Positions 1-9,943 of a stretch of DNA of 64,000 nt are shown in pieces. The DNA is from Harringtonia aguacate (taxonomy: Eukaryota > Ascomycota > Sordariomycetes > Ophiostomatales > Ophiostomataceae). Position numbers and translations under genes: made by a program. The stretch covers positions 270,777-334,776 of the forward strand of contig JACCPH010000008.1 of assembly GCA_014183095.1 (NCBI GenBank). Direction: 5' to 3'. Positions within the stretch are counted from its first letter, which is position 1. The number at the start of each line of letters is the position of its first letter. Below the pieces are notes generated by a model. The model was not told the origin of the DNA, did not search any database, and saw only the letters and a list, made by a program, of their open reading frames with translations.

Positions 1-3000
1 GCAAAGAAGCCCCACTGACTAAGAACACTCACTCACTTACTCACTCTCCACCGCTGTCCGAGTCGACCAGTGTGCGCACCGTGCTCGAAACGGTTTGGAA
101 CCTTGCAGGTCCACCTGAAGCCAGCGGTGGATACGCGGCTATACCGTACGCCGTAAACGATCAATAGCGGGCGGGCGGCCTATCCGTCTGCCCCTATGTT
201 GTAATATCTTACGAGTTTGTATGCAGTCTAGAGATAGCAGCCCTCTCTCTCTATCCGCAGAAATGCTCGGTGTCTCGGCACATGCCAATTCTGGGAACGT
301 AGTCCGTCTCGTAGAAGCACGGACAGTGCTGCTACAGCTTTAAGCAAGTCGCATTCTGCTTGGCCCTTTCCTGTGCCTGGGCCACAAAATCCTACACCGG
401 CTGCGACCCAGCGTCTCGGCAGTGCGCGCACCGTAATTTGTATACAAACAGGGCAACCACCTTCTGTAATGTTGATATGTCAGGAACGTCCTGTGGCGCT
501 CGTGTCTCTCCTGCTCTGTGGCTTGTCTCGTCTGCTTTCCAGTCTTGTTAGTTTTTTTTTTTTGCCCTCATTTTCTTCTTTACGTCTCTCCCCTTCTCGC
601 CCTATGCTGTCGCTAGTCCCTCGCTGCCAAGTCCCGTGAGGACCCCGGTATATAGTCCCACGATACCGTTCGCGATCGGCCACGTCGAGTCTTGGGCGGT
701 CTTGGGTGTGTGCTTTGGGTATTTCTGACCTGGGTGATTGATCTCGGGCAGTTGAGGCGGCTGCTGTGGCCGCGCTCGGCCATTCTAACGCGTCTCCCCG
801 CCCTAACCAGTCCCCTAATACGAGTACCAGTACATGCATGCACGCATGCATGCACGTCAGAGTCTCCCCCCCCCTCCTGTTTTGCAGCTGCTCAGCTGCT
901 CTTCTCTAAAATCGCCAGACGCCGGCAGCATTGCAGATCTGCTCCCCTACTGATCATGCTGATCTGTTCGTTCCTGACTACCTATCGCATGCGAGCCAGA
1001 CTCATCCAGCACCCCCTTGACCAATCCTCCTTCCGCTCCGACACTGCTGGGGCTGTGTGCTGGCTGTCAGCTGCAACCGTCTTGCCAGGGGACGGCTTCT
1101 TCTTCAGAGATGCAGACAGCATTAGACAGCCAACCTCTGAAAGCGTCCCAGATCGATCCGAGATCGCTCGCTGCAGCCAACACCCCCTGACCCGACCATT
1201 CTCCTTGCCGAGCGAGACGTTCTCCTAGCCGGCTCCTGTCTGCGCATTTTGGCCCACTGCCATGGCCACCCTGCGGCGCCAATCGGGAAACCATAACGCG
1301 TTTGAACCCATCGTGAGTGTCGACTTCAAGACAACGTCTCACACGAGGCAACGACGTCAGAACGACGCAAATTTCGAGCCTGAGGTGCAGTACAGCTATG
1401 CATAGCATCGCAGATACGTGGCGTCGACGTGCAGCCGCTGGCAGGCGACATGTCGCATGTCGAGCATCAGAACTGGGTGTTTGCAGCCGTTCCTGGGCTG
1501 CTCGCAGCTCTTGATTACGCCAATTTCGCTCCTTCTTTCTTACTCTCGAACTCGAAAGTAGCAAAGTCTTTGAATCAAGGACTGGGCGTAAGATGTCAGG
1601 CTTTTTCACCCTCGCGGTCGCCCCGAAAGTCCAAGACGATTCGGATCTCACTCTTCTGCTCCACGCAGAACCACAGAGGGTCATCCATACCAGGTCACCC
1701 TAGCTTCGAGCCCCAATCCAGGGCCGGCAACGTGCCAACAAGACAGTCCTCCCAGCCAGGACACGCGGCATGAAAGTCGGCAGTCAGACTTAGGGTTCCG
1801 AGACCCGGGATACACAAAGGACCTCGTTGCTTCGTGTCACAGGGACGAATAAAGCAGGCTCTCACAGACTGGAGAGCGCCACTCGCTTGTGCTCGTAGGC
1901 ACTTTTCGTGTCTCGAGTGGCTTGCTCGCTTGCCACAGCCGCGAGCTCTGCACGCCTGTGTGATGTCATAAAGCGGCAGAGCAGACGGCTAGCGAGGTGG
2001 ACACGCCACTAAAGAGCCGTAATCCGACCAGGCGAGAAGGCAAGCAGGCAAGCACAGCCTAGAAGCGTACGCGTCACCAGGAAATGTAGCCGGACCAGTA
2101 GCACGAGCAGAAGCTCGAAAAAAAAAAAAGCAATGCACTTGACAGGAGCTAGACCGTGACAGCTCTGCCCGCGTTGGACATGGTTCGGTCAGTCAGACTG
2201 GTCTGCAACGTTATGCAACACTTGGGTTGTTCTCCTGCCGCTCGGCACTCTGCTCGCATGTGCAAGTGATACAGTTGTGCTCACAAACAAGCCAGAGCGA
2301 GTCTAATTCAGACATGTATTACGCGCAGTCTCACACACATTCGCCCTTTCCAGAGTACATGTACAAATAAAACATATGCAATGGCTCGTACACGGTACGA
2401 GCACAGCACGAGCACAACGACCCGCTCATTGGTTTCGTTTTGTGGCCAGTCGGAGTTTGGCCACGGATGGTTGCAGGGGGATCCTCACGATCCCGCCTGC
2501 TCGTGCTGGTGCGGAGCTCGCCGGACAGGCCAGCAGACGGGGTCAGACACTCCGTATGAGCACGGAGTACATACGGAGAAAATTCCTGCACATGAGTCGT
2601 AGCTTGTCTAGCTCCCGTGCAAAGCCATACATAGCAGCGCGGAATGCTACTCCTTTGAGTGAAGCGTCTCCTTAGCTGCTTGTCCGAAGCAAGTGGAAAA
2701 AAAAAGGAGGCGAGCAGATGCATGCGAAGAGCAAGTGTGTGTGTGTGAGTGATACAAGCATGTTGTTGGATTGTACTTGTACGAGCCCTCACAGGTCTTG
2801 GAGACCCGCTGTGGCGGCGCCTCGTTACGACGAATCTTCCGAAATGTCGCCTTCCGGGCCGGACCCAAGCCGGACCGGACCCGACGGGGAAAAAGTTGAT
2901 AAAAAGAGGTAAAACGAACGTATGTACTCGTACTTGTGGCGAGACTCAATGGCCAAGGCGAGTACGTGCAAGGGGGGGGAAGGGGGGGGAGGCGAGGGGA

Positions 3001-5616
3001 GGGGAAGAGAGGAGGGGGGAAGGGTGGAGGGGATTGATTGCCTTGACTTCTTCCATCTTCTATTCCCTATGTAGAACCCCCCCACTTAAAGTTTTCTGCA
3101 TGTCTCAGTACTCGCTTTTCTTACGCTTTTCTTATTCCCTTTTTTTTCACGATCAACATGTTTGAATGTGCCAAGGGAGACGTAGGACAGGGGGGAGAAT
3201 CCTAGAGATATGCACAGAACGCGGGTGTGAGCACACCGCCAAACCAGCATCGCCTTGTGAAGCGGTGAAGCGATGCTCTGAGACGTCGAGACTGCTAAGG
3301 CAGTGAGACACGGGAGAGGGTGGAAACAAAAAAGTCAATAGTGTTGCGGGCTAACGGAAGTCGTGAAGGCGACTAACTGCCAGCCGTCCCAGCTGAGGTC
3401 TCGACGCGAGGCCATTCTACTCTCCACCCCCCCTCCCTCTCCCTCGATTCCCGTCTACTCGAGACGAAATATTACTTAGGAGCACTCGTCTCTACACAGC
3501 TGCGCGGCTTCACGATGGACTTCAGCCGCAGGACATGGGACGGGACAAAATAATGGGGCCAGAGAGGGAGGGATAGATAGGTGGAGGCCGTGAGACGCGG
3601 GTGCAATCACACTGAGGTCGGTCTTTTTTTCTTTCTTTTTTTCGTCCTCTCTCAGACCGGAAGCGGCTGTCTTTTCCCGTGTTTCCAAGTGTCTGCCGCT
3701 CGCATGTTTGGCAAGTCCAGGCGTCACCTCTTTGTACGGGAGCGTAAGAGGCTTGTCCAGCGACTGTGTTGGGATTTTGGCACATTGTAGGAGGGGAAGG
3801 GGTAGGGGAAGGGGAAGTGGAAGGAGAGCGGGGGTGAGGGGGTCGTTACGAGCAGATGCCACCGTTGTCGGGGTGACATTGCTTGCCCGCACATACGAGC
3901 CATATTAGACCCTGGACTCTCTCGGCTTGTTGCCTGCTCATGGCTTTTGCTGCTTCTGCAGCAGCCCGTCCGACGTGCCCCCCTATGAGTCCCCCTCTCG
4001 CCGTGTCAGACGGATGGACAAGAATTAAATGAATGAGACAGCAGGACGAGCGGCTGCGTGCTTTTTCATCGTATGATGTCTTTGTAGGACCGACTCTGCA
4101 GTGTTTGCACTCGGCAGCCTTCTTTCCTCTGGAAGGGGTGCCGGCGTTGGTCTCTGCACCAAAAAAGCACGGCTGCCGGTGCTCTGCTCTTCCTCCGCCA
4201 AGAAGACGTTCCGTTTGACGATACCCATTGCGCGGCGCTATATTGCCAAAACGTTGCACGAGAAAAGGCCGCGGGTGTATCCAGCCTGCCGACGTCTAGG
4301 TGGCCCCAGAACCCCCCCCCCCCTCCCCCTCTTCCTCTCATAGATGGAAATTGCGTCTGTTCGTTTGGTCTGATTGTTTGTTTGATGATCGGCTGCCGCG
4401 CCAGCGCCTGGCAGCCGGCAGACCATCTTTCACGCCTCTCTCTCCCCGCTCCTGCAACTATTTTGGGGAGCACAGCAAACGAGCACAATACTCCTCCGCT
4501 GCCTATCCTTCTATTTCTCATCCTTCTCATTCCACCCGTGAGCCATGCTGCTCGGTTTCAACCCTGTGTTCCCGTCGTTTCGAAACGAAACAGGAGGCCG
4601 GAGCCGAAAAAAAAAAATGTTGTGACAGGATTGCAAACAGTTCTTTTTCCTCCCGGCGTAGGTGCATGGAGATGTAGTCGCCGATCCCTGCGAGAATGCA
4701 AGAATATGCCACAGGTCAGGGCAAGTTTTTTTTTTATTTTGGTGAGAAGCAAACAGCACGTGAAAATTTGGCTGTAGAAAGTGGTGCGAAAAAAAAAGAT
4801 ATTTAGTGTGCCAGCGTACGGGCAGCGATACAGAGGCCAAAAAAATTACAGGTATCGTACGCTTCCTCTCCTCACAATCGCGTGGTTAGCAAGTTGGTAT
4901 CTCACCAAGACAGGAGAGATCCTGCTCGTGCTAGCCTGCCGTAATCTTGCCTCGACAAGTCTGTATCTCGCGGCCATGTCTTCTGAATCCCATTTGCTAC
5001 CCTCGAGAAGCACAGCGTATGGCTCAGCCTTGGTCAGGGGTGTGTAGACGGAAAGGATGGTTCTGGTGTTGCCCTCCGGCTTCAAATAAAGACGAGGGAA
5101 AGTACACAAGAACAACACAAGAAACGAATGGAAGAGGATCCGGGGGCCCTCTTGGTGTTTGGTGTTCCCTCCTGCACCAGTTTGTTTCTCTGCAAGTTGG
5201 AACCCAGCCGGCATGATGGCGTCACAAACCACTGTTGCAGGAGGAGAGAAACATCAGGTTGTGCCCATCGTGTCGAGGAGCCGAGGGGAAGAGCGGATGC
5301 TTGATTTCTGTATAAAGAACAAGTCAGATCATCTTTAGTTTTCGAGTTGGGGAAGCATTGCCACGCGAGAAACATTTGTTTTCACTCCAAGATATATCGA
5401 CACATCTTCCTTGGGAGCGGACAAGACCAGTGAACCACCTCGTCATATTGTAAGGACCCGGGCCTGGATGGGAAGAAGGAAAGAAACTTGGGCCCAGTCC
5501 ACCTTTGCTAACTAACCTCGTCAGCTTCTCTGGTTTTCAAGCCGGGCAAATTCGTCAAGCCAATTCTCATTCCCATTCCCATCTTCCCTCGTCCGCTCGG
5601 TGTCCTTGTCGCCAAC
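1..5616. other. Gene-free stretch upstream of the Cys-rich cluster
   Basis: I recognise no coding gene here; the open frames are short, overlap on both strands and look like chance frames in GC-balanced DNA. The stretch holds an alternating CATG/CACG block near 833-856, an A12 run at 2118-2129, a nearly pure purine tract at about 2971-3033 with only one C and one T, several T or A runs (about 3605-3640, 4607-4617, 4728-4738), and GTACGAG/GTACTCGTAC-type motifs (about 825, 2393, 2924). Just before 5617 the top strand becomes C/T-rich, as in fungal promoters. Confidence 0.6.
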
Positions 5617-6024
5617 ATGTGCACCTACTATTATCTCCACCACCATCACACTCCCCCGTGCCAGCGTGCCATCGACTTTGTCGTGCACTACGGCTTTTGC
5701 ATCAATGCGCCCAAGGACCCGGACACCGAGCAGCTTATGCCGTGCCAGAGCCTCTACTTTGATCAGAGCCAGAGCGTCGACTACGACGAGCCGTGCGCAT
5801 CCGGCGGCTGCCTGGCCAGTCCCGAGTGCAGCTCGGGCGGCTGCCGCCTCGCACAGCTCAACGGCGTGTGGGTGTGCTGCCAATGCCGGCGCGGTGGCAA
5901 CACCTACCGCTGGTGTGTCCACCGGATGCGGTCCAGCCCAGACACGTTCTGCTACCACGTGTGCTGCTCACAATGCCAGACGGACAAGGAGGCCTACACC
6001 AGCGTGGCTGGCGCGACCTCGTGA
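5617..6024 (+). CDS. Small Cys/His-rich protein, family member A (135 aa)
   Basis: Intronless frame for a 135-residue protein with no signal peptide or membrane segment, so probably cytosolic or nuclear. I do not recognise a named domain. It starts Met-Cys, has a His run at residues 8-11, and carries about 18 cysteines. The C-terminal half has W85-V-C87-C88-Q-C90, then C100, then C112-Y-H114-V-C116-C117-S-Q-C120. The same two motifs recur with the same order in the genes at 7281 and 9280, which argues that all three are real and paralogous. Clustered CC, CxC and CxH pairs suggest metal (zinc) coordination; this is inference. The start at 5617 sits after a C/T-rich leader and begins with the MC shared by the paralogues. 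An 11-bp tandem repeat lies just downstream. Confidence 0.75.
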   Translation: MCTYYYLHHHHTPPCQRAIDFVVHYGFCINAPKDPDTEQLMPCQSLYFDQSQSVDYDEPCASGGCLASPECSSGGCRLAQLNGVWVCCQCRRGGNTYRWCVHRMRSSPDTFCYHVCCSQCQTDKEAYTSVAGATS

Positions 6025-6069
6025 TCCGCGTCACGACAAGTGGCGGTGCTGTGGTGAGATATTGGACCG

Positions 6070-6108
6070 ATTGCCTGCAGGTTGCCTGCAGGTTGCCTGC
6101 AGGTTGCC
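6070..6108. repeat. 11-bp tandem repeat, about 3.5 copies
   Basis: The unit GTTGCCTGCAG is repeated head to tail three times, with a partial fourth copy. The first copy begins with A instead of G. It lies about 45 bp after the stop codon of the first Cys-rich gene. Each unit contains CTGCAG, so the array is locally self-complementary. Confidence 0.9.
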
Positions 6109-7105
6109 TTTCCGTCTTGGATGCATCACAGGGATGAGGATGAGAATGAGGCTGCACATGATTGCACCCACTTCTAGGAGTACTGGGGTTGCCAGCCTTG
6201 AACATGAGGGCTGAGGGAAGGAAAAGCTGGGCCGGGCAAGGGCGGAGCTGCGGAAAGGTCCGTGAAGCAGACACACAAGGGCATAGTCACTTGGCTGGGT
6301 GCTTCTCGGCTCTTCCGAGCAGCGGACGCAATGGTTGAACAGAGGCAGCCAAAGGAGCGGTGAGGTGGACGATTTCGGAGCAGGCCTTAGCAAGATCAAA
6401 TAAGACGGACACCACCACTGCATCTTCTTTCGTGATGAGCAGGAGGCTTATCTTGTGCAACCAATAAAGCTGGACTGAGACAGCCCTGAGCGAGAAAATA
6501 AGCTGATGGCCGGTTCGGCAGTGGGGATTGCGAAATGTTGATCACCCGGCATTTGCGTTCGTCAGGGGAGGCAAAGAGATCGGATGAAATCCAGACTACT
6601 GGCAGGACCAGAGGATTCCAGCGGGAAAAAAAAAAAAAAAAAAGAAGACATCCCTCCACCATGACGATAATGCCATCGACATTGTGCAGGTTTTCAGGCC
6701 TGCAAGGATCGATGAAGCGGCTTCGTGCTGCCACTCGAGCACAGGGACGTCGCGGTTTTTTACAGCCAATTTAAAACTGGCCTAAGAAATGGGAGGCGAC
6801 GGGTTCCGGCAAATGGGTCGCTGAGTTTTGCTCATGCAATCATCCACTGTATTCGGCCAGCCACAGGGCTCGTCCCCTTCAGCTGTGGAGGGGCTTCGTA
6901 TTCTGCCTTCTCCCACATCTGCTGCACCGACTCGTTTACTGCGCATCCACCAGGGATTGCCTGTTTAATCTCAGCAGCAATTGGCACCATTTGTCTGCTC
7001 TAGAAATGCACTCTCGGGATACGGGTCCCAAAGAAGACGATGGCCCACGATCAGATGAAAGCATCGCTGCCCTTATGACTCTTGGCAGGCCCTCTTCTCT
7101 TGTGA

Positions 7106-7113
7106 TATAAAAG
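7106..7113 (+). promoter_or_regulatory. TATA box of Cys-rich gene B
   Basis: A perfect TATAAAAG stands about 170 bp upstream of the ATG at 7281 and is followed by an A/C-rich leader. The paralogue at 9280 has a TATAAAGG at 9182-9189. In fungi strong TATA boxes are commoner on regulated genes than on housekeeping genes; that these genes are inducible is inference. Confidence 0.55.
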
Positions 7114-7280
7114 TAGGCAGACTTCCCGAAGCCGTGACAAGAGAGAGACAGCGGAAACAGAATACAGCGAAGCACCTCCCCTGTTCATCTGCTGCCCACC
7201 CGAGAATACATCTACGGACCTGTCTGGCCTTTCTCAGCCAGCAGAACAAGACTACGTTCCACACCATAACGGCTGCCGCC

Positions 7281-7754
7281 ATGTGTCTCCAGATCACATA
7301 CACGCTGACCTGTGAGCATGTCAAGACGCAGATGATCTTCTGCGCCGATGCCTCACCGGCATCCGGGACTAAAAAGGACGGCGGCGGCGGCGGCGGCAAG
7401 GGTGGCAAAAGGGGAAGCAGCAGCAGCCACAAATCCAAGAAGAAGGGTTCCTCATCTTCGGCCTCCTCGCCGCCCCAACAGAAACCCTGCCGAAACCTCA
7501 CCCAACAGTCCCTGCCCTATCCAACCCCGCCGAGCTTCGCCGGAAACCCGCAGAGTGCTGCGACGTCGCTGCTGGCACCCAAGTGCCCGCTGGCCGACTG
7601 TCCCTTTGAGGCCAAGAATCGGTGCTGGAACTGCTGCTGGTGCGGCAAGGGGTGGAACGAGGGCGGCAGGTGCAGCTGCGTCATGATAATCGAAGGAAAC
7701 CGTGTGCAGTGCGAACACATCTGCTGTCCCGAGTGCGAAGAGGCGGCAGTGTAG
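7281..7754 (+). CDS. Small Cys/His-rich protein, family member B (157 aa)
   Basis: Intronless 157-residue protein without a secretion signal. The frame is open upstream to 7134, but the ATG at 7281 (context GCCGCCATGTG) gives the Met-Cys start of the family. N-terminal Cys and His: C2, C11-E-H13, C21. Residues 27-68 are a low-complexity Gly/Lys/Ser insertion, absent from member A, which looks like a flexible basic linker. The conserved part is C102-P, C107, W116-N-C118-C119-W-C121, C131-S-C133 and C144-E-H146-I-C148-C149-P-E-C152. The order CP...C, W-x-CC-x-C, C-x-H-x-CC-x2-C matches the other two genes. Metal binding is likely from residue chemistry but not proven. No database family is recognised by eye. 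Confidence 0.75.
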   Translation: MCLQITYTLTCEHVKTQMIFCADASPASGTKKDGGGGGGKGGKRGSSSSHKSKKKGSSSSASSPPQQKPCRNLTQQSLPYPTPPSFAGNPQSAATSLLAPKCPLADCPFEAKNRCWNCCWCGKGWNEGGRCSCVMIIEGNRVQCEHICCPECEEAAV

Positions 7755-8914
7755 CAGGGGGGGTCGGGCAGGGGGGTTGGTGCTGAACGACGTGAGATGG
7801 CGACACCGAGAGAAGACCGGCGGGCACAGCCGACGGGCGGTCATTCAGGCAGGATTATTCTGGTTTTCGGGGACGGTCAGCTCCGGGTCGGTGTAAACAA
7901 TGTCTCGGGCGTGTCGATGAGGATGTTTGTTTTCTTCGTGTGGTGTCCATAGAGCTCGAGAGCAGAGCCGAGGCATCGCAGCCAAGATCAGAAAGAATCG
8001 ATTGGCCACCGGTGATGAGCCCTAGCACTGCACGACAGGGCCAATAATGCCTTCTCCTCGGTATAACAGAGCTGCATCCGAGGCGGGACGAATCTCATAC
8101 CAGTGTAACAAGAACATGTAGGCAAACGAGATTAGCGACCAGATCAAGAAGTCGTGTACAGGATTCGAGCCTTGTGTACGTGCGCATCGACGGACTGGGG
8201 ACGCTCGGGCGAGGACCGCAGACAGGTATTAAGCCAGGAAGAGAATAATTGCAGTCGGACTTTTTTTTTTTTTTTTTCTTTTCTTTTTTCGGTTTGTCGC
8301 CAATTGCGAGTCCTGCTTTGGCGTTGAGCTGCGTCGGCTTTCTCTCAACCTCTGTTTGCTTTCCACCGTTTACCGGCGCCATACCACCAAAAAAAAAGGA
8401 ATCGAATTTTAGGCCAATTCATTCGAGTCCCCGTGCAACGCAGCTCGTAGCACAGCCTGCCCCTTCTGCCGGCTGTATTGCGTGCATCCCTGCGTGGTGC
8501 CGGAGGCTGTTCCCAGCGAAGCAGAAGACTCCAAAATCCGAACAGCCCCACTGCCGAGCGCTCGCTCTCACACACGACATTCACACACGGCATGCGGCTG
8601 TCGCGAGTCGCATGTGGCCGGCCAACCCTGTGTGGTAGCACTCTTGACCGACTGTATCATATTCCGCACGCTGCCGTGACCGAGCATGCAAATGGGTCAA
8701 ATGCAGGCAGAATACTGGCCGAAAGCGAAAATGCGGCACGCCTAAACGAGCAAGAACGAGCGAGCAGTCAAACGACGGACCCGACCCGGGAATCTGGGAT
8801 CGTTGCACCCGGACCCGCGCTGCCTGTTTGAGGCGACACCGGCACAGCCAAGGCTGTCCTGTCTCACGGCGTCTTCTGGTTTCTTGTCGTTGCCTTGGAC
8901 ATGCCGGCACGTCG

Positions 8915-8969
8915 GCCTCTGGCTTGCCTCTGGCTTGCCTCTGGCTTGCCTCTGGCTTGCCTCTGGCTT
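8915..8969. repeat. 11-bp tandem repeat, five perfect copies
   Basis: Five head-to-tail copies of GCCTCTGGCTT, about 310 bp upstream of the third Cys-rich gene. The unit length equals that of the repeat at 6070-6108. With suitable phasing the two units share 7 of 11 positions. Confidence 0.95.
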
Positions 8970-9181
8970 AGCCAGGCCATAAGCAAGGCTTACGGCCAGG
9001 TTCTGAGCCCAGGCCCCGGGATGTCGCACAGATCTCGCGTGCAAGGGTCCTGCAGATTTCCATTACACGAGACAGCCAGCTGGTATTGAAGGACATCGAA
9101 CAACAGTCTCGGCAGCCCAGCGCCATGTTGCAAGCCGTGACGCGATGAGAAGAGCTGGATAGAATCTGCCCTTTCCAAACA

Positions 9182-9189
9182 TATAAAGG
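9182..9189 (+). promoter_or_regulatory. TATA box of Cys-rich gene C
   Basis: TATAAAGG stands about 91 bp before the ATG at 9280, in a position comparable to that of the TATA box of the paralogue at 7281. Confidence 0.55.
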
Positions 9190-9279
9190 CCCCGTCCATC
9201 TCTGCGGCGTATTTTTGTCTGGCGATGCTCACAACAGCAGGACCGCAGCCAAAGACCCCAGCCACCATCTCTTCTCATA

Positions 9280-9943
9280 ATGTGTTACGGTCACCCACAC
9301 CACCACCCGTGTGGCCATCAGTCGGTCAAGTGGCACTACTGCCCGCGGGCCAAGATCGACGTCACCACGGGGCACGCAACCATCTGCAGCAAGACGACAT
9401 ACGCCGTCTCGCAGCCCTCCAAAGCGCAATGTCCGCTCAAGAACTGCTACTTCAAGGAGCTCGGCGGCGTCTGGGACTGCTGCAAGTGCAAGCAGGGGCC
9501 CAACACGCAAGGCTGGTGCACGTTCCCGAACCCATCGTGGAAGAAGAACTTTGAGACGGACGCGTACGACTGGGTCGACGCGTGCGACCACGGCTGTTGC
9601 AAGAACTGCACGCGGAGCGGTATGTTGCCACTGCGGGGAAGGGAGACGGGTTTTGTCGTTCTGTCGTTCTGTCGTTCTGTCAGCCGAGTCTTTGCTAACC
9701 CGAAAAGAGAGCGCCGGCCCTATGCCAGAGGACGACTCGAAAAAGAAGAAAAAGTCGAGAAAGGATGCCGGTGGCGGCCCGTCGTCGGCTGGGGCGGCAT
9801 CTGGGGCGTATGGCGGCTGCGAGTATGACGAGCATGGTTACAGCGAGTATGCCAGCGGCCAGCAGCACTACGCTCAAGAAAGCGGCAAGCACTCCTCTGC
9901 GCGCAAGAGCAAGGGGAAAGGCAAGGGGAAATCCAAAAACTAG
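9280..9943 (+). CDS. Small Cys/His-rich protein, family member C (191 aa, one intron)
   Basis: Two exons, 9280-9619 and 9708-9943. The intron 9620-9707 (88 nt) has donor GTATGT, branch GCTAAC and acceptor AAG, and joins Ser113 to Glu114 in phase. Conserved part: C2, His-rich 5-9, C11-G-H13, C21, C36, C51-P, C56, W65-D-C67-C68-K-C70, C80, and C102-D-H104-G-C106-C107-K-N-C110. Exon 2 codes a hydrophilic tail: acidic/Lys, then Gly/Ser/Ala, a Tyr/Glu patch, and a basic Lys/Gly/Ser end (about residues 175-191). The Lys-rich tail could be a nuclear or nucleic-acid contact, which is inference. The intron carries an 8-bp GTCGTTCT triplicate. If the intron were retained the protein would end with an unrelated tail at 9828. 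Confidence 0.75.

Larger units (their letters stand above)
6025..7280. other. Intergenic region between family members A and B
   Basis: No gene seen. It holds the 11-bp tandem repeat at 6070-6108, an A18 run at 6626-6643, and a TATA box at 7106-7113 placed for the next gene. Confidence 0.6.
7755..9279. other. Intergenic region between family members B and C
   Basis: No gene seen. Contents: a T17 run at 8261-8277 followed by more T-rich sequence, the second 11-bp tandem repeat at 8915-8969, and a TATA box at 9182-9189. Confidence 0.6.
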
